64,000 bases of DNA. Origin: Streptomyces omiyaensis. Lineage in GTDB: Bacteria; Actinomycetota; Actinomycetes; Streptomycetales; Streptomycetaceae. Positions within the stretch are counted from its first letter, which is position 1, and each line of letters starts with the position of its first letter. The position numbers and the translations under genes were made by a program. Positions 44,714 to 52,834 of this stretch are shown in pieces. The notes beneath the pieces are model-generated. The model ran no database searches. It had not been told where the DNA came from and saw only the letters and a program-made list of their open reading frames with translations. The DNA is taken from contig NZ_BMVV01000002.1 in the NCBI RefSeq assembly GCF_014650895.1, forward strand, positions 1 through 64,000, in the 5' to 3' direction.

Positions 44714-46069
44714 ATGGGCGGGCGCTGGATCGACGTCTGGGAGCCGGAGGACGAGACCTTCTGGCGGGAGAAGGGCGAACGGATCGCCCGGCGCAACCTC
44801 GCCTTCTCCGTCCTCTCCGAACACATCGGCTTCTCCATCTGGAGCCTGTGGTCCGTCATGGTCCTCTTCATGGGGCCGCAGTACGGCATCGACCCCGCGG
44901 GCAAGTTCTTCCTCATCGCCACCGCCACCTTCGTCGGCGCGCTGATCCGCATCCCGTACACCTTCGTCGTCGCGCGCTTCGGCGGACGCAACTGGACGGT
45001 CTTCAGCGCCCTGCTGCTGCTCCTGCCGACCGGCGTCGCCTACGCGGTGATGGAACCCGGCACGTCCTACTCCACCTTCGTGCTCGTGGCCGCCCTCACC
45101 GGCGTCGGCGGCGGCAACTTCGCCTCCTCCATGACCAACATCAACGCCTTCTTCCCGCTCCGGAAGAAGGGCTGGGCGCTCGGCCTCAACGCCGGCGGCG
45201 GCAACATCGGCGTCCCCGTCGTCCAGCTCGTCGGCCTCCTCGTCATCGGCACCGCCGGCGCGATGCACCCGAGGATCGTCCTCGGCGTCTACCTGCCGCT
45301 GATCGTGATCGCCGCCGTCTGCTCGGCGCTCTTCATGGACAACCTCACGCCCGTCAAGAACGACACCGGCGCCTTCCGCGAAGCCGTACGGGCCCGCCAC
45401 ACCTGGATCATGGCCTTCCTCTACATCGGCACCTTCGGCTCCTTCATCGGCTACAGCTTCGCCTTCGGCCTGGTCCTCCAGACCCAGTTCGGCCGCACCC
45501 CGCTCCAGGCCGCCTCGCTCACCTTCATCGGCCCCCTGCTCGGCTCCCTCATCCGCCCCTTCGGCGGCTCCCTCGCCGACAAGCACGGCGGCGCCCGCAT
45601 CACCCTCGCCACCTTCGCCGCGATGTCCGCGGCCACGGGCGTCGTCATCTGGGCCTCGGTCATCGAGTCCCTCGCCGCCTTCCTCGTCGGCTTCATCGCC
45701 CTCTTCGTCCTCAGCGGCCTCGGCAACGGCTCCACCTTCAAGATGATCCCGGCGATCTTCCTGGCCCAGGGCCACCGCAAGGGCCTCTCCGGCGAGGCCG
45801 CGGAGGCGTACGGGCGGCGGCTCTCCGGCGCCTCCATGGGCCTCATCGGCGCCGTCGGCGGCCTCGGCGGCCTCGGCATCAACCTCGCCTTCCGGCAGTC
45901 CTTCCAGACCGTCGGCACCGGCACCGGGGCCTTCGTCGCCTTCCTCGCCTTCTACGCCGCCTGCATCGTCGTCACCTGGGCGGTATACCTTCGCCGCCCG
46001 GTCGCCGTCCCCGACACCGCGGAGACCGCCGAGGAGCCGGAGAACCGGCCCGGATACGCGAAGGTGTGA
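44714..46069 (+). CDS. narK: Nitrate/nitrite transporter NarK
   Basis: The 451-residue MFS protein of the nitrate-nitrite porter family has twelve predicted helices and the two nitrate signatures: GGGNFASSMTNINAFFP (helix 5 region) with GLNAGGGNIGVPVVQL after it, and SGLGNGSTFKMIPAIF near helix 11 with GAVGGLGGLGIN. It takes up nitrate or extrudes nitrite. The ATG at 44714 has GGAGG seven bases upstream. nnaR begins six bases after the stop, forming a nitrate module. Confidence 0.93.
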   Translation: MGGRWIDVWEPEDETFWREKGERIARRNLAFSVLSEHIGFSIWSLWSVMVLFMGPQYGIDPAGKFFLIATATFVGALIRIPYTFVVARFGGRNWTVFSALLLLLPTGVAYAVMEPGTSYSTFVLVAALTGVGGGNFASSMTNINAFFPLRKKGWALGLNAGGGNIGVPVVQLVGLLVIGTAGAMHPRIVLGVYLPLIVIAAVCSALFMDNLTPVKNDTGAFREAVRARHTWIMAFLYIGTFGSFIGYSFAFGLVLQTQFGRTPLQAASLTFIGPLLGSLIRPFGGSLADKHGGARITLATFAAMSAATGVVIWASVIESLAAFLVGFIALFVLSGLGNGSTFKMIPAIFLAQGHRKGLSGEAAEAYGRRLSGASMGLIGAVGGLGGLGINLAFRQSFQTVGTGTGAFVAFLAFYAACIVVTWAVYLRRPVAVPDTAETAEEPENRPGYAKV

Positions 46070-46075
46070 GACGGG

Positions 46076-47290
46076 ATGCCGGGCGCGGACCGTAACGGGC
46101 AGGAAATACGCGTGAACCCCGACCGACACGCGCCCACGCCACCCTCGATCCCCATGGACCAGCACGCACACGGACCCCTGGCCGGCTTCACCGTCGGCGT
46201 CACCGCGGCCCGGCGCGCGGACGAACTCATCGCCCTGCTGCGCCGGCGCGGAGCCTCCGTCGTGCACGGCCCCGCGCTGCGGATCGTCCCCCTCGCCGAC
46301 GACGCCGAACTCCTCGCCGCCACCAAGGAGATCATCGGCGACACCCCGGACGTCGTCGTCGCCACCACCGCGATCGGCTTCCGCGGATGGGTCGAGGCGG
46401 CGGAGGGCTGGGGACACGGCACCGAACTCCTCGACGCCCTCCGCGGCGTCGAGCTCCTCGCCCGCGGCCCCAAGGTCAAGGGGGCCGTACGGGCCGCCGG
46501 GCTCACCGAGTCCTGGTCGCCCTCCTCCGAATCCATGGCCGAGGTCCTCGACCGGCTCCTCGCCGAAGGCGTCGCCGGGCGGCGGATCGCCCTCCAGCTC
46601 CACGGCGAACCCCTCCCCGGCTTCGTCGAGGCGCTCACCGCCGCCGGGGCGACCGTCCTCGGCGTCCCCGTCTACCGGTGGATGCCGCCGGAGGACCTCG
46701 GACCGCTCGACCGGCTCGTCGACGCGGTGCTCTCCCGCTCCGTCGACGCGGTCTCCTTCACCAGCGCCCCGGCCGCCGCCTCGCTCCTCGCCCGGGCGGC
46801 CGAGCGGGGGGTACGGGACCGGGTCGTCGAGGCGCTGCGGCACGAGGTGCTCGCGGTGTGCGTGGGACCCGTGACGGCCCTTCCGCTCCAGGCCGAGGCC
46901 ATCCCCACGCACCAGCCCGAACGGTTCCGGCTCGGACCGCTCGTCCAGCTCCTCTGCACCGAACTGCCCGCGCGGTCGCGGGTGCTGCCGGTCGCCGGCC
47001 ACCGCGTCGAGATCCGGGGCCACGCGGTGCTCGTCGACGGCGAGCTCCGGCCCGTGCCGCCGGCCGGCATGGCCCTCATCGGGCTGCTCGCCCGGCGGCC
47101 CGGCTGGGTCGTCTCCCGCGCGGACCTGCTGCGGGCGCTGCCGGGGGCGGGGCGGGACGAGCACGCGGTCGAGACGGCGATGGCGCGTCTGCGGGCCTCG
47201 CTGGGCGTGCCCAAGCTCATCCAGACCGTCGTCAAGCGCGGCTACCGCCTCTCCCTCGACCCCCTCGCCGACGACTCCCCGGCCCCCTGA
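46076..47290 (+). CDS. nnaR: HemD-like/winged-helix regulator NnaR
   Basis: The 404-residue protein joins a uroporphyrinogen-III synthase-like domain (about residues 35-280: GFTVGVTAARRADELIALL, SFTSAPAAASLL) to a C-terminal OmpR-type DNA-binding domain (about 310-395: GMALIGLLARRPGWVVSRADLL, IQTVVKRGYRLSL). This fusion is known as NnaR in Streptomyces, a regulator of nitrate and nitrite assimilation that works with GlnR. The 6-base gap from narK supports this rather than a haem enzyme. The ATG at 46076 has a weak ribosome site; GTG at 46112 is possible. Confidence 0.88.
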   Translation: MPGADRNGQEIRVNPDRHAPTPPSIPMDQHAHGPLAGFTVGVTAARRADELIALLRRRGASVVHGPALRIVPLADDAELLAATKEIIGDTPDVVVATTAIGFRGWVEAAEGWGHGTELLDALRGVELLARGPKVKGAVRAAGLTESWSPSSESMAEVLDRLLAEGVAGRRIALQLHGEPLPGFVEALTAAGATVLGVPVYRWMPPEDLGPLDRLVDAVLSRSVDAVSFTSAPAAASLLARAAERGVRDRVVEALRHEVLAVCVGPVTALPLQAEAIPTHQPERFRLGPLVQLLCTELPARSRVLPVAGHRVEIRGHAVLVDGELRPVPPAGMALIGLLARRPGWVVSRADLLRALPGAGRDEHAVETAMARLRASLGVPKLIQTVVKRGYRLSLDPLADDSPAP

Positions 47291-47356
47291 CACCCCCGCC
47301 GCCCGCCGGAACGGCGCCCTCCGTCGCACCCCCGTGCGGGCAGGCGTCCCGGCGGA

Positions 47357-47409
47357 ACGCAGGCCCGCGACGGAACGGCGGGAGCGCGACGCAGGCCCGC
47401 GACGGAACG
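47357..47409. repeat. Short direct repeat between nnaR and GNAT gene
   Basis: Two identical 21-mers beginning ACGCAGGCCCGCGACGGAAC occur at 47357-47377 and 47389-47409, 32 bases from start to start, just before the GNAT start codon. Confidence 0.7.
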
Positions 47410-47431
47410 CCGGGCGGGGTAGCGTGCGGGG

Positions 47432-47941
47432 ATGGTGGGGATCAGGGAGGCGCGGGCGTCGGACGCGGAGGCGCTCGCCGAGGCACTCGCACGCAACCGC
47501 GCGCACATGCGCCGCACGGAGCCGTACCGGGCCGAGCGGTACTACACCGCCGAGGCCCAGGCCGAGCGGCTGGCCGACGGCGGCCGGCGGTGGTTCGCCG
47601 TGGACGGGGAACGGATCGTCGGCGCCGCCATCCTCTCGGGCATCGTGCTCGGGCCCTTCCGCAGCGCCTCCCTCGGCTACTGGGTGGACGGGGAGACCGT
47701 CGGCCGGGGCGTCGCCTCCCTGCTCGTCGCCGAGGTGCTCCGCGCCTCGCGGGACGAACTCGGCCTGCACCGGATCGAGGCGTGCACCCTGCTGGACAAC
47801 CACGCCTCCCAGCGCGTCCTCGCCAAGGCCGGCTTCGAGCGGATCGGGACCGCGCCCCGCTACCTGCACATCGCCGGCGCGTGGCGCGACCACCACCTCT
47901 TCCAGCGGATCCTGCACGACGATCCGCCGCCCCTCGCCTGA
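47432..47941 (+). CDS. GNAT-family N-acetyltransferase (RimJ/RimL-like)
   Basis: The 169-residue acetyltransferase begins IREARASDAEALAEAL and has the acetyl-CoA site GYWVDGETVGRGVASLLVAE (residues about 88-107) followed by LGLHRIEACTLLDNHASQRV and KAGFERIGTAPRYLHIAG, which mark the RimJ/RimL N-terminal acetyltransferase group. The substrate is unknown. The ATG at 47432 has GCGGGG just upstream. It stands alone between nnaR and the HelD gene. Confidence 0.87.
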   Translation: MVGIREARASDAEALAEALARNRAHMRRTEPYRAERYYTAEAQAERLADGGRRWFAVDGERIVGAAILSGIVLGPFRSASLGYWVDGETVGRGVASLLVAEVLRASRDELGLHRIEACTLLDNHASQRVLAKAGFERIGTAPRYLHIAGAWRDHHLFQRILHDDPPPLA

Positions 47942-48003
47942 CACGGAAGCCACCGGTGGCGTACCTTTGACGGCTGCCCAGTGCACGTCAGAAGGGGGCC
48001 TTA

Positions 48004-50292
48004 GTGGCCGCGCAGGAAGCCGTCGACACGGTCAGAGACCGTGAGATCGGCGTCGAGCAGGAACATCTGGACCAGGTCTACCGCCGCCTGGAGGAGAAGA
48101 TCCACGAAGCGGAGTTCCTGATGAACGACGCCGCGCAGAAGGGGCACGTCGGCACGCCCGGCGCGCTCGCCGAGCGCGACGCCCAGGTCTTCCGCGCCGG
48201 AGTCCACCTCAACCGGCTCAACAACGAGTTCGAGGACTTCCTGTTCGGGCGGATCGACCTGCTGGACGGGAAGGACGGGGTCAAGGGCCCCGACGGCGCC
48301 TACACGTCCGTGGAGCCCGCCGACGACGCCATCCGGCCCGACGGCACCGCCGACATCGGCGAGACCCTGCACATCGGCCGCATCGGCGTCCTGGACGCCG
48401 ACTACTCCCCGCTCGTCATCGACTGGCGCGCCCCCGCCGCCGCGCCGTTCTACCGGTCGACGCCCGTCGAGCCGGGCCGGGTGGTGCGCCGCCGGGTCAT
48501 CCGGTCGAAGGGGCGGCGGGTCCTCGGCGTCGAGGACGACCTGATGCGCCCGGAGCTGAGGGCGAGCCTCGGCGGCGCCGAGCTGCCGGTGATCGGCGAC
48601 GGCGCGCTGATGGCCGCCCTCGGACAGGCGCGCGGCCACTCCATGCGCGACATCGTCTCCTCCATCCAGGCCGAGCAGGACCTCGTCATCCGCGCGCCCG
48701 CCGCCTCCGTCACGTACGTCGAGGGCGGGCCGGGCACCGGGAAGACCGCCGTGGCGCTGCACCGGGCCGCCTACCTGCTCTACCAGGACCGCAGGCGGTA
48801 CTCCGGCGGCATCCTGATCGTCTCGCCGACCCCGCTGCTCGTCTCGTACACCGAGGGCGTGCTGCCCTCCCTGGGCGAGGAGGGGCAGGTCGCCATCCGG
48901 GCGCTCGGCGATCTGGCCGAGGACGCCGCCGGCGGCGTCGCCGACACCTACGACGAGCCCGCGGTCTCCCGGATCAAGGGCTCCTCCCGGATGCTCGCGG
49001 TGCTCCGCAAGGCCGCCCGCGGCGCCCTGGACCACCCCGACGCCCCGAAGCTGCTCCGGGTGGTCGCCTTCGGGCGCCGGCTGGAGCTGGAGGCCGACGA
49101 GCTGCGCCGGATCCGGCACAACGTCCTGGGCGGCACCGCCCCGGTCAACCTGCTGCGGCCGCGCGCCCGCCGGCTGCTGCTCGACGCGCTGTACGCCAAG
49201 TCCGGCGCGGTCGGCCGGCACAGCGACCCCGAGCTCGCCGCCGAGCTGCGCTCCTCCTTCGACGAGGACGTCTCCACCGAGGACTCCTTCCTCGGCTTCC
49301 TCGACGCCTGGTGGCCCGAGCTGGCCCCCCGCGGGGTCCTCGACGCCATGGGCGACGAGAAGCGCCTGGGCCGCTGGGCCCGCAGGGTCCTCAACCCCGG
49401 CGAGGTCCGCCGGATCGCCCGCTCGCTGCGCCGTCCGGGCCTCTCCGTCCACGACGTGGCGCTCCTCGACGAGCTGCACACCCTGCTCGGCGCCCCCGCC
49501 CGGCCGAAGCGGAAGCGGGAGTACGACCCGCTGGACCAGCTCACCGGTCTGGAGGAGCTGATGCCGGTGCGGGAGGAGACCCAGCGGGAGCGGGCCGAGC
49601 GGCTCGCCGCCGAGCGCACCGAGTACGCCCACGTCATCGTCGACGAGGCCCAGGACCTGACCCCCATGCAGTGGCGGATGGTCGGCCGGCGGGGCCGGCA
49701 CGCCACCTGGACGATCGTCGGCGACCCGGCCCAGTCGTCCTGGTCCGACCCCGACGAGGCGGCCGCCGCCCGGGACGAGGCGCTGGGCTCCCGGCCGCGC
49801 CGCCGCTTCGAGCTGACCGTGAACTACCGCAACCCGGCCGAGATCGCCGAGCTCGCCGCCAAGGTCCTCGCCCTGGCCATGCCCGGCAAGGAGTCGCCGC
49901 GGGCGGTCCGCTCGACCGGTGTCGAGCCCCGCTTCGTCGCCGTCGGCAAGGACGGCGGTCTGGCCGGAACCGTGCGGTCGGAGGCGGAGCGGCTGCTCGC
50001 CTCGGTCGAGGGCACGGTCGGCGTCGTCGTCGCCATGGACCGGCGCGCCGAGGCCGCCCGCTGGCTCGACGGCCTCGGCGACCGGGTGGTCGCGCTCGGC
50101 TCGCTGGAGGCGAAGGGGCTGGAGTACGACGCCACCCTCGTCGTCTCCCCGGCCGAGATCGCCGACGAGTCCCCGGCCGGACTGCGCGTCCTGTACGTGG
50201 CCCTCACCCGTTCGACGCAGGCGCTGACGGTGCTCTCGGGCGCGCGCGACCTGCCGGACGAGGCCGGGGTCCCGGACCTCCTGCGGGACTGA
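48004..50292 (+). CDS. helD: HelD/HelR-type RNA polymerase-remodelling ATPase
   Basis: The 762-residue UvrD-like SF1 ATPase has an N-terminal coiled-coil (residues about 10-90: EHLDQVYRRLEEKIHEAEFL), Walker A GGPGTGKTAVALHRAAYLLY, a large middle insertion, Walker B VIVDEAQDLTPMQWR and motifs GDPAQSSWSDPDE, NYRNPAEI, and LEAKGLEYDATLVV. This layout is that of HelD, which enters RNA polymerase and recycles stalled complexes; the HelR subgroup also displaces rifamycins. No rifamycin-associated element is visible upstream. The GTG at 48004 follows AAGGGGG. Confidence 0.88.
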   Translation: MAAQEAVDTVRDREIGVEQEHLDQVYRRLEEKIHEAEFLMNDAAQKGHVGTPGALAERDAQVFRAGVHLNRLNNEFEDFLFGRIDLLDGKDGVKGPDGAYTSVEPADDAIRPDGTADIGETLHIGRIGVLDADYSPLVIDWRAPAAAPFYRSTPVEPGRVVRRRVIRSKGRRVLGVEDDLMRPELRASLGGAELPVIGDGALMAALGQARGHSMRDIVSSIQAEQDLVIRAPAASVTYVEGGPGTGKTAVALHRAAYLLYQDRRRYSGGILIVSPTPLLVSYTEGVLPSLGEEGQVAIRALGDLAEDAAGGVADTYDEPAVSRIKGSSRMLAVLRKAARGALDHPDAPKLLRVVAFGRRLELEADELRRIRHNVLGGTAPVNLLRPRARRLLLDALYAKSGAVGRHSDPELAAELRSSFDEDVSTEDSFLGFLDAWWPELAPRGVLDAMGDEKRLGRWARRVLNPGEVRRIARSLRRPGLSVHDVALLDELHTLLGAPARPKRKREYDPLDQLTGLEELMPVREETQRERAERLAAERTEYAHVIVDEAQDLTPMQWRMVGRRGRHATWTIVGDPAQSSWSDPDEAAAARDEALGSRPRRRFELTVNYRNPAEIAELAAKVLALAMPGKESPRAVRSTGVEPRFVAVGKDGGLAGTVRSEAERLLASVEGTVGVVVAMDRRAEAARWLDGLGDRVVALGSLEAKGLEYDATLVVSPAEIADESPAGLRVLYVALTRSTQALTVLSGARDLPDEAGVPDLLRD

Positions 50293-50381
50293 GCGCGGTC
50301 CCCGTACCCCCGGCGCGGTGGCGATTTCAGGTCAACACGCGCCGGGGGAATCACCTTCGGGGAGGGTTTGTTAGCCTGGTC

Positions 50382-50530
50382 GTGACACCGGCTCGATCCA
50401 AGCCCCCGGGCCCAACCTTCGTCCCTCAGAGGGACCACTTGCCGCGAGGCGAGCATGGCGGGCCGGTGTCACTTAGACGTACATACGAAGTTGAGGCCCC
50501 GGTCGTCTTCCGATGACCGGGGCCTCTTCT
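50382..50530 (+). ncRNA. Candidate structured small RNA
   Basis: GTGACACCGGC (50382-50392) pairs perfectly with GCCGGTGTCAC (50462-50472), closing a compact domain. Inside are a hairpin GTCCCT/AGGGAC (50421-50435) and CTTGCC-GCGA-GGCGAG (50438-50453) capped by a GNRA tetraloop. A TAGCCT -10-like box ends about eight bases before the domain, and an 11-bp terminator (50494-50525) with TCTTCTGTT follows it. No ORF fits. I have an unverified recollection of a small RNA reported near this locus in S. coelicolor. An alternative is a leader attenuator for malic enzyme. Confidence 0.7.
50494..50525 (+). terminator. Terminator of the small RNA
   Basis: An 11-bp perfect stem AGGCCCCGGTC/GACCGGGGCCT with a 10-nt loop and a T-rich plus-strand tail. 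Confidence 0.85.
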
Positions 50531-50555
50531 GTTGCTCCGGCATCTCTCGTATGGT

Positions 50556-50569
50556 GGAAAGTACTTTCC
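50556..50569. promoter_or_regulatory. 14-bp perfect palindrome upstream of malic enzyme gene
   Basis: GGAAAGTACTTTCC is a perfect palindrome in an AT-rich patch between the small-RNA terminator and the malic enzyme gene, where the promoter must lie. A further inverted pair ACCTGC-TACCG-GCAGGT follows at 50592-50608. Both look like operator sites. Confidence 0.55.
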
Positions 50570-50690
50570 GAAAACAAAATGACCGCATTACCTGCTACCG
50601 GCAGGTAGGTGCGACCATCGGAGGGCGCCGCCAGGGCAACCAGCCGGGCCGGCGTAGCAACGAAGCTAGGGAAAGCAGAGGAACCCGGCC

Positions 50691-52106
50691 ATGGCAACGG
50701 CGCCCAGCGTCTCGTACTCGATGACGGTCCGGCTGGAGGTGCCCGCGAGCGGCACCGCGGTCTCGCAGCTCACGGCTGCGGTCGAGTCCCACGGAGGCTC
50801 CGTCACCGGCCTCGACGTCACGGCCTCCGGTCACGAGAAGCTCCGGATCGACGTCACCGTCGCCGCGACCTCCACCGCGCACGCCGACGAGATCGTCGAG
50901 CGGCTGCGGGAGATCGAGGGCGTCGTCCTCGGCAAGGTCTCGGACCGCACCTTCCTGATGCACCTCGGCGGCAAGATCGAGATGGCGTCCAAGCACCCCA
51001 TCCGCAACCGTGACGACCTCTCGATGATCTACACGCCGGGCGTGGCCCGCGTGTGCATGGCGATCGCCGAGAACCCCGAGGACGCCCGCCGCCTCACCAT
51101 CAAGCGCAACTCGGTCGCGGTCGTCACCGACGGCTCCGCCGTCCTCGGCCTCGGCAACATCGGCCCCAAGGCCGCGCTGCCCGTCATGGAGGGCAAGGCC
51201 GCCCTCTTCAAGCGCTTCGCCGGCATCGACGCCTGGCCGATCTGCCTGGACACCCAGGACACCGACGCGATCGTCGAGATCGTCAAGGCCATCGCTCCCG
51301 GCTTCGCGGGCATCAACCTGGAGGACATCTCCGCGCCGCGCTGCTTCGAGATCGAGGCCCGGCTCCGCGAGGCCCTGGACATCCCGGTCTTCCACGACGA
51401 CCAGCACGGCACCGCCATCGTCGTCCTCGCCGCGCTCACCAACGCCCTGCGGGTCGTCGGCAAGGGCATCGGGGACGTCAAGGTCGTCATGTCCGGCGCC
51501 GGCGCGGCCGGCACGGCCATCCTGAAGCTGCTGCTCGCCGCGGGCGTGAAGCACGCGGTCGTCGCCGACATCCACGGCGTCGTCCACGCCGGCCGCGAGG
51601 ACCTGGTGGACGCCCCGGCGGACTCGCCGCTGCGCTGGATCGCCGACAACACCAACCCGGAGGGCGTCACCGGCACCCTCAAGGAGGCCGTCGTCGGCGC
51701 GGACGTCTTCATCGGCGTCTCGGCCCCGAACCTGCTGGGCGCCGAGGACGTGGCCGCGATGGCCGAGGACTCCATCGTCTTCGCGCTCGCGAACCCCGAC
51801 CCGGAGGTCGACCCGGCCGCCGCCCGGCAGACCGCGGCCGTGGTCGCGACCGGCCGTTCGGACTTCCCGAACCAGATCAACAACGTGCTGGTCTTCCCCG
51901 GCGTCTTCCGCGGCCTGCTCGACGCGCAGTCCCGCACGGTGAACACCGAGATGATGCTCGCGGCCGCCAGCGCCCTCGCGGACGTCGTCACCGAGGACGA
52001 GCTGAACCCGAACTACATCATCCCGTCGGTCTTCAACGACAAGGTCGCGGGCGCCGTGGCCGGGGCGGTCCGCACCGCCGCGAAGGCGGCGGGCGCGGGC
52101 GCCTGA
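50691..52106 (+). CDS. NAD-dependent malic enzyme with ACT-like N-terminal domain
   Basis: The 471-residue enzyme oxidatively decarboxylates malate to pyruvate. Residues about 8-80 form an ACT-like regulatory domain ([19 protein letters not shown]), followed by the malic domain ([26 protein letters not shown]) and the Rossmann domain ([18 protein letters not shown], with ADIHG at the end of strand 2). The acidic residue after that strand favours NAD over NADP, in line with what I recall of the S. coelicolor homologue. The ATG at 50691 follows AGAGGAA. The upstream palindrome suggests transcriptional control. Confidence 0.93.
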   Translation: MATAPSVSYSMTVRLEVPASGTAVSQLTAAVESHGGSVTGLDVTASGHEKLRIDVTVAATSTAHADEIVERLREIEGVVLGKVSDRTFLMHLGGKIEMASKHPIRNRDDLSMIYTPGVARVCMAIAENPEDARRLTIKRNSVAVVTDGSAVLGLGNIGPKAALPVMEGKAALFKRFAGIDAWPICLDTQDTDAIVEIVKAIAPGFAGINLEDISAPRCFEIEARLREALDIPVFHDDQHGTAIVVLAALTNALRVVGKGIGDVKVVMSGAGAAGTAILKLLLAAGVKHAVVADIHGVVHAGREDLVDAPADSPLRWIADNTNPEGVTGTLKEAVVGADVFIGVSAPNLLGAEDVAAMAEDSIVFALANPDPEVDPAAARQTAAVVATGRSDFPNQINNVLVFPGVFRGLLDAQSRTVNTEMMLAAASALADVVTEDELNPNYIIPSVFNDKVAGAVAGAVRTAAKAAGAGA

Positions 52107-52454
52107 CGGCCTCCCGGGGGCCCCGGGAACGGCACCCCGAGCGTGTCGCGATTCGCGGAGTCGTAAACCCGCCTTTAGGGTTGCTTTTCGGCTCCGCACC
52201 GTTTGCGGGGAGTCGACGCTACGTCACCACCGAGGGGCTCCGGCGCTTTCCGTGTGACCCCAGAGGGTGCCGGATTGGCGTTCCCGCCGCTGGTGGGGGC
52301 AGGATGCTCCCCCGAGGACTTCGTCCAGGGGGGACCCCCCAGGGCGCGAGGGATCCACGAGAGGCAGACCCGGGTCCGGGGACTGTCCGAGGCCCCTGGC
52401 AGCATCGGCTTCGATCTCACGCCTCACAGGCAAGAAGAACACGGGAGTAACAAC
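52107..52454 (+). promoter_or_regulatory. Long leader of hupA with hairpin cluster
   Basis: No gene in this 348-base gap. It holds a cluster of hairpins at 52295-52340: GGGGG...CCCCC, GGAC-TTC-GTCC and GGGGGG-A-CCCCCC in direct succession, resembling a dispersed Streptomyces intergenic palindromic element. An AT-richer patch at 52150-52190 is the best promoter candidate. Confidence 0.45.
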
Positions 52455-52736
52455 ATGAACCGCAGTGAGCTGGTGGCCGCGCTGGCCGACCGCGCCGAGG
52501 TGACCCGCAAGGACGCCGACGCCGTGCTGGCCGCCCTCGCCGAGACCGTCGGCGAGGTCGTCGCCAAGGGCGACGAGAAGGTCACCATCCCCGGCTTCCT
52601 GACCTTCGAGCGCACCCACCGTGCCGCTCGCACCGCTCGTAACCCGCAGACCGGCGACCCGATCAACATCCCGGCCGGCTACAGCGTGAAGGTCTCCGCG
52701 GGCTCGAAGCTCAAGGAAGCCGCCAAGGGCAAGTAA
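52455..52736 (+). CDS. hupA: HU-family nucleoid protein HupA
   Basis: The 93-residue protein starts MNRSELVAALADRAEVTRKD and carries the DNA-binding beta-arm region around RTARNPQTGDPINIPAGYSVKVSAG. It lacks the long Lys-rich C-terminal tail of HupS, so it is the HupA type, the vegetative nucleoid protein of Streptomyces. The ATG at 52455 follows GGGAG. The preceding leader is long. Confidence 0.97.
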   Translation: MNRSELVAALADRAEVTRKDADAVLAALAETVGEVVAKGDEKVTIPGFLTFERTHRAARTARNPQTGDPINIPAGYSVKVSAGSKLKEAAKGK

Positions 52737-52756
52737 GCGGCCCCTGGGCAAGCGAA

Positions 52757-52790
52757 AAGGGCGGCCACCCCTTCCGGGGTGGCCGCCCTT
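52757..52790. terminator. Bidirectional terminator between hupA and murA
   Basis: A perfect 15-bp stem AAGGGCGGCCACCCC and complement with loop TTCC between convergent genes. Confidence 0.9.
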
Positions 52791-52834
52791 CCGCATGGCC
52801 GCCAGAAGGCCCCGCAGGGCCTTCCAGGGGTGTC

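Noticed and set aside
46076..47290. A haem biosynthesis uroporphyrinogen-III synthase (hemD)
   Set aside because: The C-terminal OmpR-type DNA-binding domain and the narK neighbour point to the regulator NnaR; no other haem gene is nearby.
47942..48003. Rifamycin-associated element before the HelD gene
   Set aside because: No long inverted repeat with the expected GGGGCTTGC-like arms is present in the 62-base gap.
50382..50472. tRNA or tRNA-like RNA, because of GGCTCGATCC
   Set aside because: There is no acceptor stem of 7 bp with the right spacing, no anticodon arm and no T arm; the closing helix is 11 bp around a different fold.
50382..50472. 6C RNA motif
   Set aside because: Only one run of five C is present and not in two hairpin loops; the genomic neighbourhood I associate with 6C is different.
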